Origin: Chrysogorgia sp. JL179-B06
Lineage: Eukaryota; Cnidaria; Anthozoa; Scleralcyonacea; Chrysogorgiidae
Reading direction: 5' to 3'
NCBI GenBank assembly: GCA_035772405.1
Contig: JAYKKM010000044.1
Location: 960,001 to 1,024,000 of the forward strand
DNA length: 64,000 nucleotides
A program made the translations under genes and the position numbers. Under the pieces are notes generated by a model, which saw only the letters and a program-made list of their open reading frames with translations, had not been told where the DNA came from and ran no database searches. Within the stretch, counting starts at the first letter, position 1. The number at the start of each line of letters is the position of its first letter. Positions 33,601 to 53,000 of the stretch are shown piece after piece.

Positions 33601-36600
33601 CGATGGTTAGATAAAAATTTCGCTTAATGACTTTTCTATTTATTACTTCGTAAGCCTGTTTGAGTGTCAGGGTAGTGCTTTGCGCGCGCTTGTTTTCTTC
33701 TTGGCGGCCATTTTATGGGACGCCTATTTCAGTTCACAAACGAATCCGTCGATATTCGATCAATCCTTCTTATAAATTATCCATTTTCAAGTTTTCTAAG
33801 AAGTAAATATACCTGAGTGATCAATTATTGTGATATTTTTCGTAAAATTGATCATTTACTATAGTAATCTTTTCGATACATAGAAGCTGCTACGAGCGCT
33901 TCGCCTCCGAAGCGTGGGAAGGCCGGGTTATGCTGCTGAAACAGCGCGAATGAGTTTGCGAATGGAAGTGTTTGATGAGTGACTAGTAAAGAAATATATT
34001 TTGTTTCTTCTGATGTTTTGTTCATTTGAATTTGCAAAGATTCAGGAACTAAAGCCATCCGGGCCAGCTTGTTCGTCAGAAACGGCGTTGCGCGCGGCCC
34101 GCAGTGGTTCACAAACAAGCGAACCGTAACTGTTCAAATCGTTTTGAACATTAACTTCATAACGCCCCGAAGTCAGGATCGGACTCCAATTTCAACATTT
34201 CCAAATAAATCTAGAGCAATCAATTTCGTATGAAAACAAAAACACAAGCGCGCAAAGCACTACCCTGACACTCACTCTTTAAATGTGTAGTTCCAGAAAA
34301 AATCCATAACCCCCCCACGGAAGGCACTGGAATTTCCGAGGGGGGTGGGGGGTGTTGGACACTGAAATTTCCGAAGAGGGGGGGGGGGTCAGAGTCGTCT
34401 TAATTTTCCAGATGGTGTCACATTTGATAAAATATCTTTGGTTTGATTGTCCATTTAACGCAGTGTAACACGATAGAACGTGTTTTGGTGTATCGTAGTC
34501 TTTATATTTTAGATATTACGGCCCGTAATTGCTAGCGATAGTCGACAATGCGACTATTAAATCTTTCTCCTTGGCGACGAGCGGACGAATATATATATAT
34601 GCAGAAAGTCTCCGCGTTTGCGCCACGTTAGCGACTGGAAGGAATTAAAAGATTCAAGGTGATCAACAATTACTTTTGTCTTGTACTGTACTTGCTCGGA
34701 GAAATATGAGTAAAATCAGTTGATTAAGTCGGTTTACTTTCCAAGTTAGTGTTGACTTCAAACCGCGACTCATCGCATTGTTGACGCCATTATTATGGCG
34801 GTTTATACAACAAACCGTGGGAGCATTAATTTTCAGAAAAAACGCGAACTTATTCTTGCTGTAAAGTGGCAGGCTTTTTCGCGTTTGTATTAAGGCTGAC
34901 TTTGAATTCTATTTAATAAAGTGGTGTTGAACAGTGTTTCTCTCCATAGTTTTTGTGGACGACCGAAATTTCGCAAGTATATGAGCAGGACAATGTTTGC
35001 CAGTATCACGCGGGTTAGTTTCTCTGCCTCTTGGATGATTCGTTTTCTCGAGAGTCCAAGCAACATTGATAGCACCTTGAATTTCGCCAGATTTGAATGT
35101 TTTCAACGCGTTGCTACTACAAATCTCCGCTTGGCGCTTTCTTGTTCCAGAATGGTGTGTTGCATTATGCCTGTACTCTCGTTTATTTCGCTTGCGCTGG
35201 ATATCTTGATCTTTGTGTATTCTGTGTCTTAGTGTCTATACAGAAAGAACCCTATTCTGTTACATTGCACTGCATTTTAAGACGTTTTTCTGCAATTCCT
35301 TGTTATGCTATTCACATTTGAAACTTCGGAAATTCCAGGGGATAGGGGGGTCAATGTTTGACTGGAAAAAGGAAATTCCAGGGGGTATGGGGGGTGCTAG
35401 ACAAATTGCCTTCCGTGGGGGGGTTATGGATTTTTTCTGGAACTACACAATATTATTCTAAATTATGCAAATCCTCTCCGTCAAATATAGGAATGTTATC
35501 ATATAATGTTGTATATACTCATTTCCCTAAACCCCTTCAAGCCTGACTATGTCTCACTCATAACTTTTTTGAACTTTCATTACACTAGGTCCAGAAAAGA
35601 TCAAATTGGTGGAGATATTTTCGACATGTTGCTTAGCTTTTCCGATTTCGTAACGTTTAAGCAAATGTTTCTGGACTACAAGGCTGTAAGTTCACTTCCT
35701 TCTACTGCGTCCCGAACAGAGATCGAACATGTATAACCTTTTGATTGCCGGTGAGACGCTCTAACCATTGAGCTAACAAGACTCAGATGGAGAGCGAAGG
35801 TTACAATGATGTACTGGTGATATCTTGTGTTATCAACGCCAATATCTTTGTGTTATATGCCGAAGGCTGAGGCAGACAACACAGACCGAGCCCCGAGGCT
35901 TGATAACACAAGATGTCATGCGAAAACCGAATTCAATATTAATTGTTTTATTATACAATTATAAATGTAAAAGCCTTTTGACATTACTGCCGGCTAAGAA
36001 AAGCTTGTAAAAATTATAAACTCTGATAATTAACAATTACGTCACCTACAGACAATTTTTGATATTTTGTTGGTGGCAAGACATCAAGAATTGTCTGTAG
36101 GTTTTTTACCAATCACAATCGAGATTGTATGAGTATAAGCCAGTTCGTAATGTCGACTACGCATCAAAATAACGCGTTCTGCGTCGGGATAAAACTTATT
36201 TCAATTCATAACATCAGGCTGGGGAATTCAGTATAACGAATTTGCAAGTGTAAATAGAAATGGAATGTCTATTGTGGTTTTAGCCTGATGTTATGAATTG
36301 AAATAACTATTTAAAAATTAAAAATAACTATTTAAAAATTAAAAATAACTATTTATAAAGAATGACAAATATAAATAGGTTTTATCCCGACGCAGAACAC
36401 GTCATTTTGATGCGCTGCAGTCGACATTACGAACTGGCTTATTGTATAATAATAGTGCATAATTGTTCTCTGTATATTTCAGGACAAGGAAGGGAAAAAT
36501 GTCGATTTCGGAGGACTTATAATAACTCCCTTGTCTGGTGACCACCACACAACGCCAGAACAAATGATGGTGGATCCTGACACACCTTCAGACAGACAGA

Positions 36601-36623
36601 CTTCCACATTACTAAACAGTTAG
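30684..36623 (+). CDS. ARL2BP: ARL2-binding protein (BART)
   Basis: Effector that binds the GTP form of the small GTPase ARL2 and acts at cilia/centrosomes and mitochondria. Exons: 30684-30696, 30791-30833, 31719-31780, 31876-31982, 33001-33086, 35589-35685, 36483-36623. They join to 549 bp, 182 aa, against 163 aa in human. All junctions are GT-AG and the frame is continuous. Conserved blocks are FDRTVGHIEDIIM, FQQLQNDFMEKHYHHFED, EENKLIYTDIFQQYTSLVEK and GDIFDMLLSFSDFVTFKQMF followed by LDYK. The C-terminal tail (LIITPLSGDDHHTTPEQMMV) is less conserved. The short first exon encodes MADK and part of Gly. Intron 5 carries three large foldback elements. Confidence 0.95.
32540..32765. repeat. 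~21-bp tandem repeat with ACGCGCGTA
   Basis: About ten imperfect units alternating ACGCGCGTAGAATTCATTTT and ACGCTCAGATAATCCATTTT, in ARL2BP intron 4. Alternation gives a ~42-bp higher-order period. Confidence 0.85.
33165..33660. mobile_element. Foldback element with ~190-bp arms
   Basis: The left arm has GAATGTCTTCCG, AATTAAAGCATTACGTGG and CACCAATCTCCCAG. The right arm has their complements in reverse order and ends near 33650. It lies in ARL2BP intron 5. Confidence 0.75.
33662..34273. mobile_element. Foldback/MITE with GAGTGTCAGGGTAGTG ends
   Basis: Left end GAGTGTCAGGGTAGTGCTTT plus GCGCGC; right end is its complement ending at 34273, about 26 bp of inverted repeat. The minus-strand ORF 33852-34118 shows no known domain. 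Confidence 0.75.
34284..35449. mobile_element. 1.17-kb element with perfect 42-bp inverted ends
   Basis: Positions 34284-34325 and 35408-35449 are exact reverse complements, beginning TGTGTAGTTCCAGAAAAAAT and including a run of seven C. G-rich stretches follow just inside each end. Several short ORFs inside have no recognisable transposase motif. It abuts the previous element in ARL2BP intron 5. Confidence 0.85.
35707..35825 (-). repeat. tRNA-derived SINE (family 1)
   Basis: The minus strand reads TAGCTCAATGGTTAGAGCGT then CTCACCGGCAAT and a B-box-like TGTTCGATCTC. Related copies are 57060-57166 (minus) and 44325-44440 (plus). It lies just after ARL2BP exon 6. Confidence 0.75.
36132..36446. 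mobile_element. Foldback MITE, ~90-bp arms
   Basis: The left arm (CCAGTTCGTAATGTCGACTA ... CATAACATCAGGCT) and the right arm (AGCCTGATGTTATG ... TAGTCGACATTACGAACTGG-like) are inverted copies. It lies in ARL2BP intron 6. Confidence 0.75.
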
Positions 36624-36911
36624 AACAGAGATAATCACTTGTACATATGTTGCACGAAAAAAATGTTCTCTCAAATGAGTTTGTACATATTGTAAAGTGA
36701 ATTTTAATTAAAATATCATTCTTACAAATGCTGTGAGTCATTCAATACAAGCGACCATGTTGGTGTACCCAAACAAAAAAGCTATTTAAGAATTTATTGT
36801 TGAGACGAATTTAAGGTTTGTGGATTTTTTTCTGAAATTCAACGTATAATATGGCGACGAAGTTTCGTCACATTGCAAACACGCTGGAAATAGAAAATGG
36901 TATAGAACGCT

Positions 36912-37337
36912 CTGAAGAAAGAAGAGGACCCAGCAAAAGCCCTTATGTCTTACCGAGCTACACAATTGGAAAACGGTTAACGCCTTGCAAAGATGCTGTT
37001 TGGTCGCAAAATCCGAACAACCGTTCCTGTCACACCGGAGAAGATTTGGGAGCAAGTTAAACCAAATGCATATCGTTACAATGCGAGGTACAGGTGTAAA
37101 TATTTGCCTGAACTGAAGCTTGGAGACTTAGCATGGGTCGTCGACCAGAAAACACCCGCGGTAGTCACTAAGAAGGATACAACACCAAGATCGTACATGG
37201 TAATAACGGAAGCTGGCACTCCCATCAGAAGAAACCGTCGTCATCTGGTACCAATGCCCGCAGACGACATCAGCACCAGTGCACCTATCCATCAGGCAGA
37301 AAGTCCAGCGGAATCACCACAAATCAAGAGATTGTAA
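36912..37337 (+). pseudogene. C-terminal part of a Gypsy-type integrase
   Basis: The frame reads ALMSYRATQLENG, a stop codon, then KMLFGRKIRTTVPV ... LPELKLGDLAWV ... KDTTPRSYMVITEAGTPIRR and NRRHLVPMP. This is the end of a Ty3/Gypsy pol (integrase with its C-terminal chromodomain-like region). The stop at about 36975 and the missing upstream part make it a dead remnant. It lies between ARL2BP and DECR1, which converge. Sequence 37338-37600 with AATAAAG near 37581 may be the 3' LTR, but I could not fix its borders. Confidence 0.8.
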
Positions 37338-37730
37338 AAACAAGATACTAAGATCAGTTACTTGGGTTTAATATATACTTAAGACATGAACCGTAATTTC
37401 CACATTTAACACTCAATTTACTTTAAATTGTTGTTTACTCTAGCTAAATTGTTTTATCAAAACCTGTGACCTGTCAACCTTGTGAGCCTTGTCACGGACA
37501 CAAGACAGATGAGTCTCTAGTCTAGAGATTTATACTAAATAGACTGCGAGTTATACTGAGCTATATTATAGTGCTATACCAATAAAGTAATAAACACAAC
37601 AGGTCAGGCCCATTATAAATCATTTAATAGACTATCATATTACTGGAACAAAAGCATGCAGGCATCAGGTATCATAGTTTCAAATTACACGTTTACTAAT
37701 TATAATAAATTGCTGACGTAAAGTATCTTT

Positions 37731-44007
<6,277 letters not shown>

Positions 44008-47000
44008 ATGAGAGGTCTCCAGATTCTGATAAGGATGTTTTCCAAACGATTTAGTCCTATTACGGGTCGAGAGGAGTGGTTTGAAATGGAAGAAGATTAT
44101 GATTCAAGACGAAACATTGCAAGGTACATTGATACAATCATACATGATTTACATAATGTATCTATAAAATGTACTCATTACATAATATTTGAAAAGTAAT
44201 TAAATCTTTTTGATATCTACTTTTAGGTCTACATATGGTGACATGCTACACGACAAGGAACGGGTAATTAATTTTATAACTTGAGTATTGAATATTTTGA
44301 ATCTTTTGCTCTGATTGGCTGAGATTTCATCTGATTGGTTAGAGCATCTCACCGGCAATCTGAAGGTTACAGATTCGATTCCTGACCGGGAATCGAGGAT
44401 TTGAGCTTGACGATCGTCCATGTATCGTCTGTCTATTCGTATCCTGCACCGCAGACAATAATATACCAGTGTTATATATTTGTCTGTTGGTGCAGACTAG
44501 TTTATTTGAAGCTCCCACATTCTCTGCATCAATGTAAACAGTATAATTATACAACACATCCAAGCATACTGATATATGGTGACAGTCACATAGGCACTAC
44601 AATATATCAATTGTACCAGTACATTCTTAGCTCTCCATCTTGAGTCTTGGTAGCTCTCAATGGTTCGTCAGCATCTTACCAGCAATCGGTGGGTTTCAGG
44701 TTGATTTCTGGATAATAAAGACTCAGAAATATTTTGTGAGGACTTGAGCTTGACGATCGTCCATTGTATCATTGTTTGTTTCAAGAATCCACATTCACTG
44801 CATCAGTGTAATAATATAGAACACTAGCTGTTTTCAAAAACATTGACATGATGGTACGAGCGTTACTGGAAGAAGGGCCGTACATGCATATGAGTGGGGG
44901 GCAGCAGGGGCAAGACTGAGAGATTCGCAGAAAAAACCACAAACACAATCTTCACAGGTTTTGTGTTACATCCCCCCCTGGCAAAATAATCCTGCGTACG
45001 GCTATGCAGACTGAAAGTGATGAGAGTGTCTGAACTAGAACCAGACAAGTTTTGTGTTTAATGTCTGAAAGAGATAGGGTGGCATTTTCACAACATGCTG
45101 CTAGAGTCTGCTCCATTCACCATGATTGTTGGTCAAAACGTTTTGCAAGAAAATGTGAGAGTGTGTACCAACAAGCCAGGATAGTTTTCGAATAAGACAG
45201 TGTATTCTGTAAATATATATTTACATATATTTACATATTATCTACTGTCTATTATGTAAATATACTGTAGTGTAAATAACTTATAAGTTTGCAGATTCAT
45301 ACTGCAATGGGTGACATCATATAGTATAAACTGATATTATATTTTGATATATATATATATATTATTTTTTGTAAACAAACTTTTTGATGACTGCCTTGCA
45401 CCTTGTCTTATTTTTTGGGTAATTTTTGAAAGCCCCCTCCCCCTCTACTTTGAAAAATCATGACCCCTCAAAATCACCATAGCCCCCTCTAGATAACTTC
45501 TGAAACTTCCCTAAATAAAGTCTTTATTATTGCTTCTTTACTTATATACATGAGCTAATTTGTATGAACATAAACTGGATGTGTGTTAATGTACTTTCAT
45601 GTAGTAATCTATATATTTATTAAATACTATATTGAATATTATGTAGAATAAACAGTATTATAAAGCTATCAAAAAAGAAGTACAGCACTGGTTTACAAGC
45701 CATGGCAAGATGCCTTATGGGTTAGATATTGGAACAGGAACAGGATTATTAGCCATGATGGCTGCTTCTTCAGGAATAAACAAAATAACAGCTTGTGAGG
45801 TAATTCAGCTGTCATCAAACATGTTCTACAGTTTGTCTGTGTAATGATATAAAGTGACTCAATCTTTACTTTATGCAATGCCAAGGATCATGGTGAAGTT
45901 TTATTTTCCTGTTCATACAGGCATTTCTCCCAGTATCTAAAGTAGCAAAAAAGATTATTCAAGCCAATGGATTAGCTGATAATATCACAGTTGTTCCCAA
46001 GAGCTCAGTGGAGACAAGAATTTCTGAAGGTTTAGTTTACGCATGACCATTTAACTACAGTACTCTAACTAAACATTATGTTGTGAGACGTTACATTATG
46101 TTATAAGACATTACATTATGTTGTAAGACGTTACATTATGTTATACATTACATTATGTTGTAAGACGTTACATTATGTTGTAAGACGTTACATTATGTTT
46201 GTTATAAGACGTTACATTATGTTGTAAGATGTTACATTATGTTGTGAGACGTTACATTATGTTGTGAGATGTTACATTATGTTGTGAGACGTTACGTTAT
46301 GTTGTAAGATGTTACATTATGTTGTAAGACGTTACATTATGTTGTAAGACGTTACATTATGTTGTAAGACGTTACATTATGTTGTAAGACGTTACATTAT
46401 GTTGTAAGACGTTACGCCATGTTGTAAGACGTTACGCTACGTTGTGAGACGTTACGCTACGTTGTAAGACATTATGCTACGTTGTAAGACGTTACATTAT
46501 GTTGTAAGACGTTACGTTATGTTGTAAGACGTTACATTATGTTGTGAGCTGTTACATTATGTTGTAAGACGTTACGCTATGTTGTAAGACGATACATTAT
46601 GTTGTGAGATGTTACCGATTTATGTGTTGTAAGACGTTACGCTACGTTGTGAGACGTTACGCTACGTTGTAAGGCATTATGCTACGTTGTAAGACGTTAC
46701 ATTATGTTGTAAGACGTTACATTATGTTGTAAGACGTTACATTATGTTGTAAGACGTTACATTATGTTGTGAGATGTTACAATTATGTTGTGAGACGTTA
46801 CATTATGTTGTGAGATGTTACATTATGTTGTAAGACGTTACATTATGTTGTAAAACATTACGTTATGTTGTAAGACATTACGTTGTTGTAAGACATTACG
46901 TTTTATTGTGAGATTACATCATCATTTGGATGTTTTCAGATATGCCAGAAAAAGCTGATCTTTGTGTAATGGAGCTTTTTGATACTGAACTCATTGGTGA

Positions 47001-50000
47001 AGGACTTTTGCCATCGATGAGGCACGCTCATCAACACCTTCTCAAGGTTATTGTTTTAAAATGCTTTACACATCGTCCATCACTCAGATACAGAATGTTC
47101 AGCCCTGGCTTCGCGATGTCAGAGCCAGAAGCTCTAACGAGTAACGCCTCTAACATTATTGAGCTACACTCGGAGTCTGATCGTAGCTCAATGGTTAGAG
47201 TTTATTAGAGCTTGGTAATAACGCACAAAATGACCTTCCCTGCCAGGGGTGTCGCCAAGCGAGGGGGGGATTTGAAATTTCTTCTAAATTCGGCAAGAAA
47301 CGCTTGGAGACTGCAGAAACACAAAATATAGCGCCTGACTAAAAATGTCGGTCATTGCAAACACATTGACACTGTCTTCGTTCAAATTCGTATAGTACGT
47401 GAAATTTAAATTTAAAAAATTTAAACAAAAATAGGTACGCAATGCGTACATTCGTCTAACGTTTGGGATGGGCGTAATTACTATCGTGGCCCCCGGAAAG
47501 ACAATTGGGGGAGGGGGTGGTGGTAATGTCACTGCACTGTTGGGGGTGTCCGGGGGCATGGGGGCAATTTACAGCAAGTTTAAACGGATCTAAATTGGCA
47601 TGAAATCGCCAGAGCAAATTATTGGGGGGCCCCGGCCCCACCCCCTGCTACGGCCATGATCGTGGCACAGATGTACAGTAGTAAAACTGAAAACAATTCA
47701 TATTTGGTATTTACATTCGATCGTTGAAAGTGATTCCGTATCAGCATTGTAAAACACGAGAATGAAATTTACTACAGTTTCCAGTTTAATTATCTTTACG
47801 GAAATGAATTACAGAAATTTCAGGAGTGCATTTACTTCTTTAGAAAGGCGCCACCGTCGTTCCAGCAGCTGCTACAGTTTATGTTCAGTTGTTGCAGTCG
47901 GAGACGCTATGGAGAATGCATCAGTTATCACCTGATATTATTGTAAGTATATAACTGGGTGAATGATTTATTTATTTGACTTTGGCTGCCAAAAACACAA
48001 AAAGAGGAATGATAAGTTACTCGTGTAAAGACGGCACAGGAACACCAACACAGCGGAAGCCAAGTACAGTCAAAATCGTCGCAATTGATGACTTGCACGT
48101 TACGTCACGTCAGCCATGTTGGTGGAACTTAAACGTACAAAAGAATATAATTAACTTATTTTGTTTGTGACACCAACATGGGCACCAAACCTTTTGTCTT
48201 CGGAGTCTCAAGGGATTGGTTGCAAGCCAATAATGGAGGAACCAGGCGCGAATCGTAGCCTAGTTAGGAATAAGCCCAGCAAATAGCTTTAAAAAGAGCC
48301 ATAACATAATTTTGAAAAGAAAATTTTAATACTAACGTTTCGTTACATCATCAGAGTGACAAATTACAATAAATGAAGGAGGCATATATATAGCTAAACT
48401 GTTACATATTAAATAGAAAGTGACAAAATGTTACAAAGGAAATTAAAAGCGAGACGACGGAAGAGCAAAGGACGTGTCATCACAGATTGATAAGCACACC
48501 ACGATGAAGGAATAAATTAGAAAAGTGTTAAAGGAAAATATCTGATGTTGGCGTTAAGAGACGGGTTAATTAACAGGATAAATTGACAGATTTATTTATT
48601 TTTATGTGGCAACAATGGAACCAAACAAGGAATCTTCCACAGATATTGACTGGCTTTATTGTCGAAGTGATGTAAACAACTCAGTTTAAACTAGCCATTG
48701 TTAAAGTTAAATAAAGTAAAATAATAATAAAAGTAAAAACAAAAAAAGGACTCAACCAATATCCTTCTTATCCTGACCTCGCGCTCGGTCAATAACATAT
48801 TGTTTAATAAAGGCCTCCCTCTAATAAACGCCACCCTCTAATAAACGCCACCCTCTAATAAACGCCACCCTCTAATAAACACTGCATCAAATTGGTTCGA
48901 AATTGAGGAAATACGGTATCCTTCGTCGAACGCAAAAAGAGTATCATTTCAGAAGCTAAATGCAACAGTGGAGAGCTCTTGTTAGCTTTGGCTAGGCCGC
49001 TAGTGTTGGATTTAAGATATATTGTTTTCTACGTTCTGCGTTTTCTACGTTCGTCGGCATCATAGAGCTCCTCAATAGCTCCAGAAAATCCTAGATAGAA
49101 CCGGCCTGCGAAGGAATATGTTTTGATTGCTTGCCGCTTGGCTTTTGAACTATTTTGGTATATATAGCTTGAGTATATAAGAATATATTGATGTCGTTTA
49201 TCGTTTTCTTATAGTCGAATACCATGGAGTCATCACTGAACATCCCTGCTGAAGTTCTCCGCTGTAAGGGTGCCCCTTCGGTGTTTGATGTACAGGCCGA
49301 TGAGATACCGTTGGATAGCTTAACTACCTTGACTGAACCAACACCTGTTTTAAGGTGACCACATGTTTAAGAAAATTGTTAAAATTACTTTGTTAACGTA
49401 TAGTTAACTATTAGATATCCATTGAAGTTTGGGAGCAGGTGCCGAATAGCAGGATCGTATAGGGGATTCGTCCAATTCTGATGTTTACCACTTTAGACTG
49501 CTTTTCTGTGAGCTGGACTCTGAGAGCGAAAAGAAAATCGGTGTCGTCAACAGAGAGACGGTTATGGATAGTTTCGAAGCTGACCAGGTTTTGAGATATC
49601 TTAATGAAGTTACCGCGAAGAATACGGGGATAGTCCACGTCATTCTTATGTGGTGGGTTTTACAAATGGACAAAGAAGGAGAGTTCTTGTTAAGCATGGC
49701 GCCAAAGTGGGTGGATAAAAACAAGGCGAAACGAGATGAGGTTAGATCGTTAGTGCAGTAAACAAGACTGCAGTGAGAGCTGAGAAAGCTTGACTAGCAA
49801 AAATTTCAAAGCATGGAACTTCTCAACTCAAGAATCTGTCGTTTGTTTAGTGGCGTGATCACTGGATGCAAGGAATATACTTTTTGGAAAAGCCATTAGT
49901 GATTCAGAAAGGTAAAAATACCACGTATTGGTATAACTGTATGATATATAGAACTGTTGTTCTACGTAGACAGTGTTGAAATTCAAATTCGTCATGGTAA

Positions 50001-53000
50001 AAAAGTAGAGTGCTGCACAGGTGCTGGTAAAAATGGCACTGGAATAACTGGCACGGGAAAAAAGGCCCCACAAAGTTGAATAATCAGAACTTTCCACTGG
50101 GAACACATTCCAATAGAGTAGAGTGACATAACAATAGAGTGATGTGTGATGAACCTGATCACTTTGTGTGGCCGTGGCTACAGTAAAAACCCGCGAGTAA
50201 GAACCTAGTTTTTTAAGAACCTGTTAGGCTAAAATTTGCCAGTTATACCCCCTCTATACAAGAACCTGTTTAGCCTAAAATTTGAAACAGGTTCTTATTT
50301 TCTAAAATCTATATAAAAAGATGTGTACACTTGGGTGAATAAGATACAGATCAACATTTTTGGAGACACAGGTGCCTTATTACTCCAATTTAATACAATG
50401 TAAATGACAATGTTGAAAATCAAATAGAATTGTTATTGTTGTAATTACACATAAATACTGTAACTGTATATATATTGTTTATACAGTATCTCCATGGCTA
50501 CACATCAGTATATGGAAGAGTCTGTTTTTTTCATGAATTTCTTTATAAATACTTACATGGTATGCAGATGTTATATTATAAGGAATACAGGCTGAATACC
50601 ACTAAATTCTATTAGCTACAATCTATTTTTTTCTTTAGAAAGTAAGAACCTATTTAAGAACCTAAATAGCCTCAATTTGTGCTAAGTACTATTTATATAA
50701 GAACCTGTTTAGGCAAACTTGGGAAAACGCAGGTTCTTACTCGCGGGTTTTTACTGTATTGAATTCGGACCTCACCTTTATAACAACCATTATTTAACCA
50801 CTTCTAAAACAAAAATCGGTATATCCAAATTACGGCACTGGAAGCTAGAGTTGTAAACGCCAATGTTTAATTTCTATAGTTCTTTCAAGCAAGAGAGTTT
50901 ATTTCAAACTAAATTTTTCACTCGGCATAAACACTTTCAAGGATTTTGGAGCGTTCTTGTTGAGTACCAAAATACTTTGTTTTTCGTTCCTTAGTAAACT
51001 CGGAATCACAGTAAACTCGCGGGAACCTGTTTTTGAGCTCGATTTTATTTATTTGTTTACAGATGAAAGTTTATCTGTTCAAACAACGCATGATGATTAC
51101 GCATTTTGGTTCGATGTTTATCGATCAAATGGGTAGGTAAAAAGGTTGAGAAACCGAGAAAGCCATTCTGTTTCATTTTCAAAATATGTTTAAATATATG
51201 TTTTAATATTTTTTAATTTAATTTTAATTTTAATTTTTTTTTTTTTTAATTTTATTATTTTTTTTAATTTAATTTTAATTTTTAATTTTAATTTAATAAT
51301 AAACCTTTATTAACACTTGACAACATAATTATTATATTTACAATATATTATATAGTTAAAAATTGTTTAGAAATATTCATATTAGTGAAACCTAGGAACT
51401 AAATTCATAAATTAATTTAATAATACAATAAGAAATAAGTAAAAAAGTTCAATAACAAATTTCAAAAGATTCCCGCCGCGATTACATTTAATTGAAAATC
51501 CTCTAACATCTCTCCTTCATCTCGTTTCCTAAAAGGCACTCGCGAGCCTCTTACACACAGGTGGACGGATCGTAATATTTCAAACGACAAGCGTGTCCGC
51601 AGCCAAGCTACAACGATGGCGTATGGCTCTCCATTTTTCCTTGCTAACAATTCCGCTAATGTTTTCAGGAATAAAGTGCTTTCGACTCCCATTCCACCAT
51701 TGGTCCCAAATACGAGAGGCGTAAAAGTTCCATTTTCAACATGCAAAACTCTTTGTAGGTATTGTCTCTTCTTTTCATTTTCCTGTTCTCTAAAAATCTT
51801 TGCTGTAGGTTTATTCTTGTTGCTTGCGGAGTTTACATGCGTAACTCGAACATCAAAAAATGCTGTAACTCCACGCGACCAGAATCCACCGGCTTTAATA
51901 TCCAATATTGCTTCAAAGCTAGCATTTGCCGATCTCAAATTCAAAGTCTCGTTGTCAAGTGATTGGAGATGTGGCTCTGATTCCACATTCTTGCAAACTT
52001 TACTGATTACAGATGTCAGCAGGTCTCGAATTCCGTCATGTCTTTGCGCCACAAAGCCACCCTTTTTGCATGACAGTGAATGGTTGATTGAAAAACTCTC
52101 ACCACATGGGCAATAGCTTGGTAAATCGGACAATGGCAGGTTGTAGCGAATACGTAGGGAGTCTTTAAATTCTTGTTTATTCAAACGAAGGCCCTGTTCC
52201 TCAAGTGGGATTGCATTAAGCCACGAGCTGGCTCCCTTATCTCTCGCTTGATTCACCAAAGGTAACAGGTCAGTAGGTAGAGATGCGTCGATTGTTTCCA
52301 TCTTGTTCTTTTGAGATTTTAATTTTAATTTAATTTTAATTAATTAATTTTTTTTTTTTTTTTTTTTTTAATTATTTTTTAATATTTTTTATATGTTTTA
52401 AATATATGTTTTAATATTTATGTTTTAATATTTTCAAAATATGTTTTTCATTCTGTTTCATCGTGGTAGCAATGTATGGTTTCACAGATGTTCTTGTCAA
52501 CCTTCTAGGTTGCACCCTTCTTCTCCTTCACCCTGCTCTCTCGCATCGAGGATTCCTCTTTGCACTTGCGGAGCTCACACAGTCTGGTGCAGAGCTAGGT
52601 TTGCCATGGTGAACGACATCAGAAGAAGAGAAATCTTTCACACGTTATCAAAAAAGGTAAAAGTTGCACACACACACCGTTTTAATTGTTTTCGAATAAT
52701 TAAATGCCTCGTGCAAACTTGATTTTCACTTCATATGCATGCCTTTGTTCCTGTTATGTCTTTCCAGCTTGTTAAAAATGGAGTTCGCGTTGGACTGGTG
52801 ATCAGCGATGGTTCACTTCTTAGTATCGTTGCCGCAATGGCTGGCTTTGAAAAGGTACAGTATTGTTCAAGTTGCATCCCATTTCTTTTATACCGCTATA
52901 TCCCAAATAACTGCCGTTTACTTTCCGTAATCTCCCTATTGACAGTAGCCTGCGAGCCGGCTCTCTGCAGGTTGGGGGAGGGCTCGCAGGCTATATTGAC

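Noticed and set aside
46072..46918. Possible CRISPR array or regulatory cluster
   Set aside because: The units are tandem without unique spacers, in an animal intron; it is a simple satellite.
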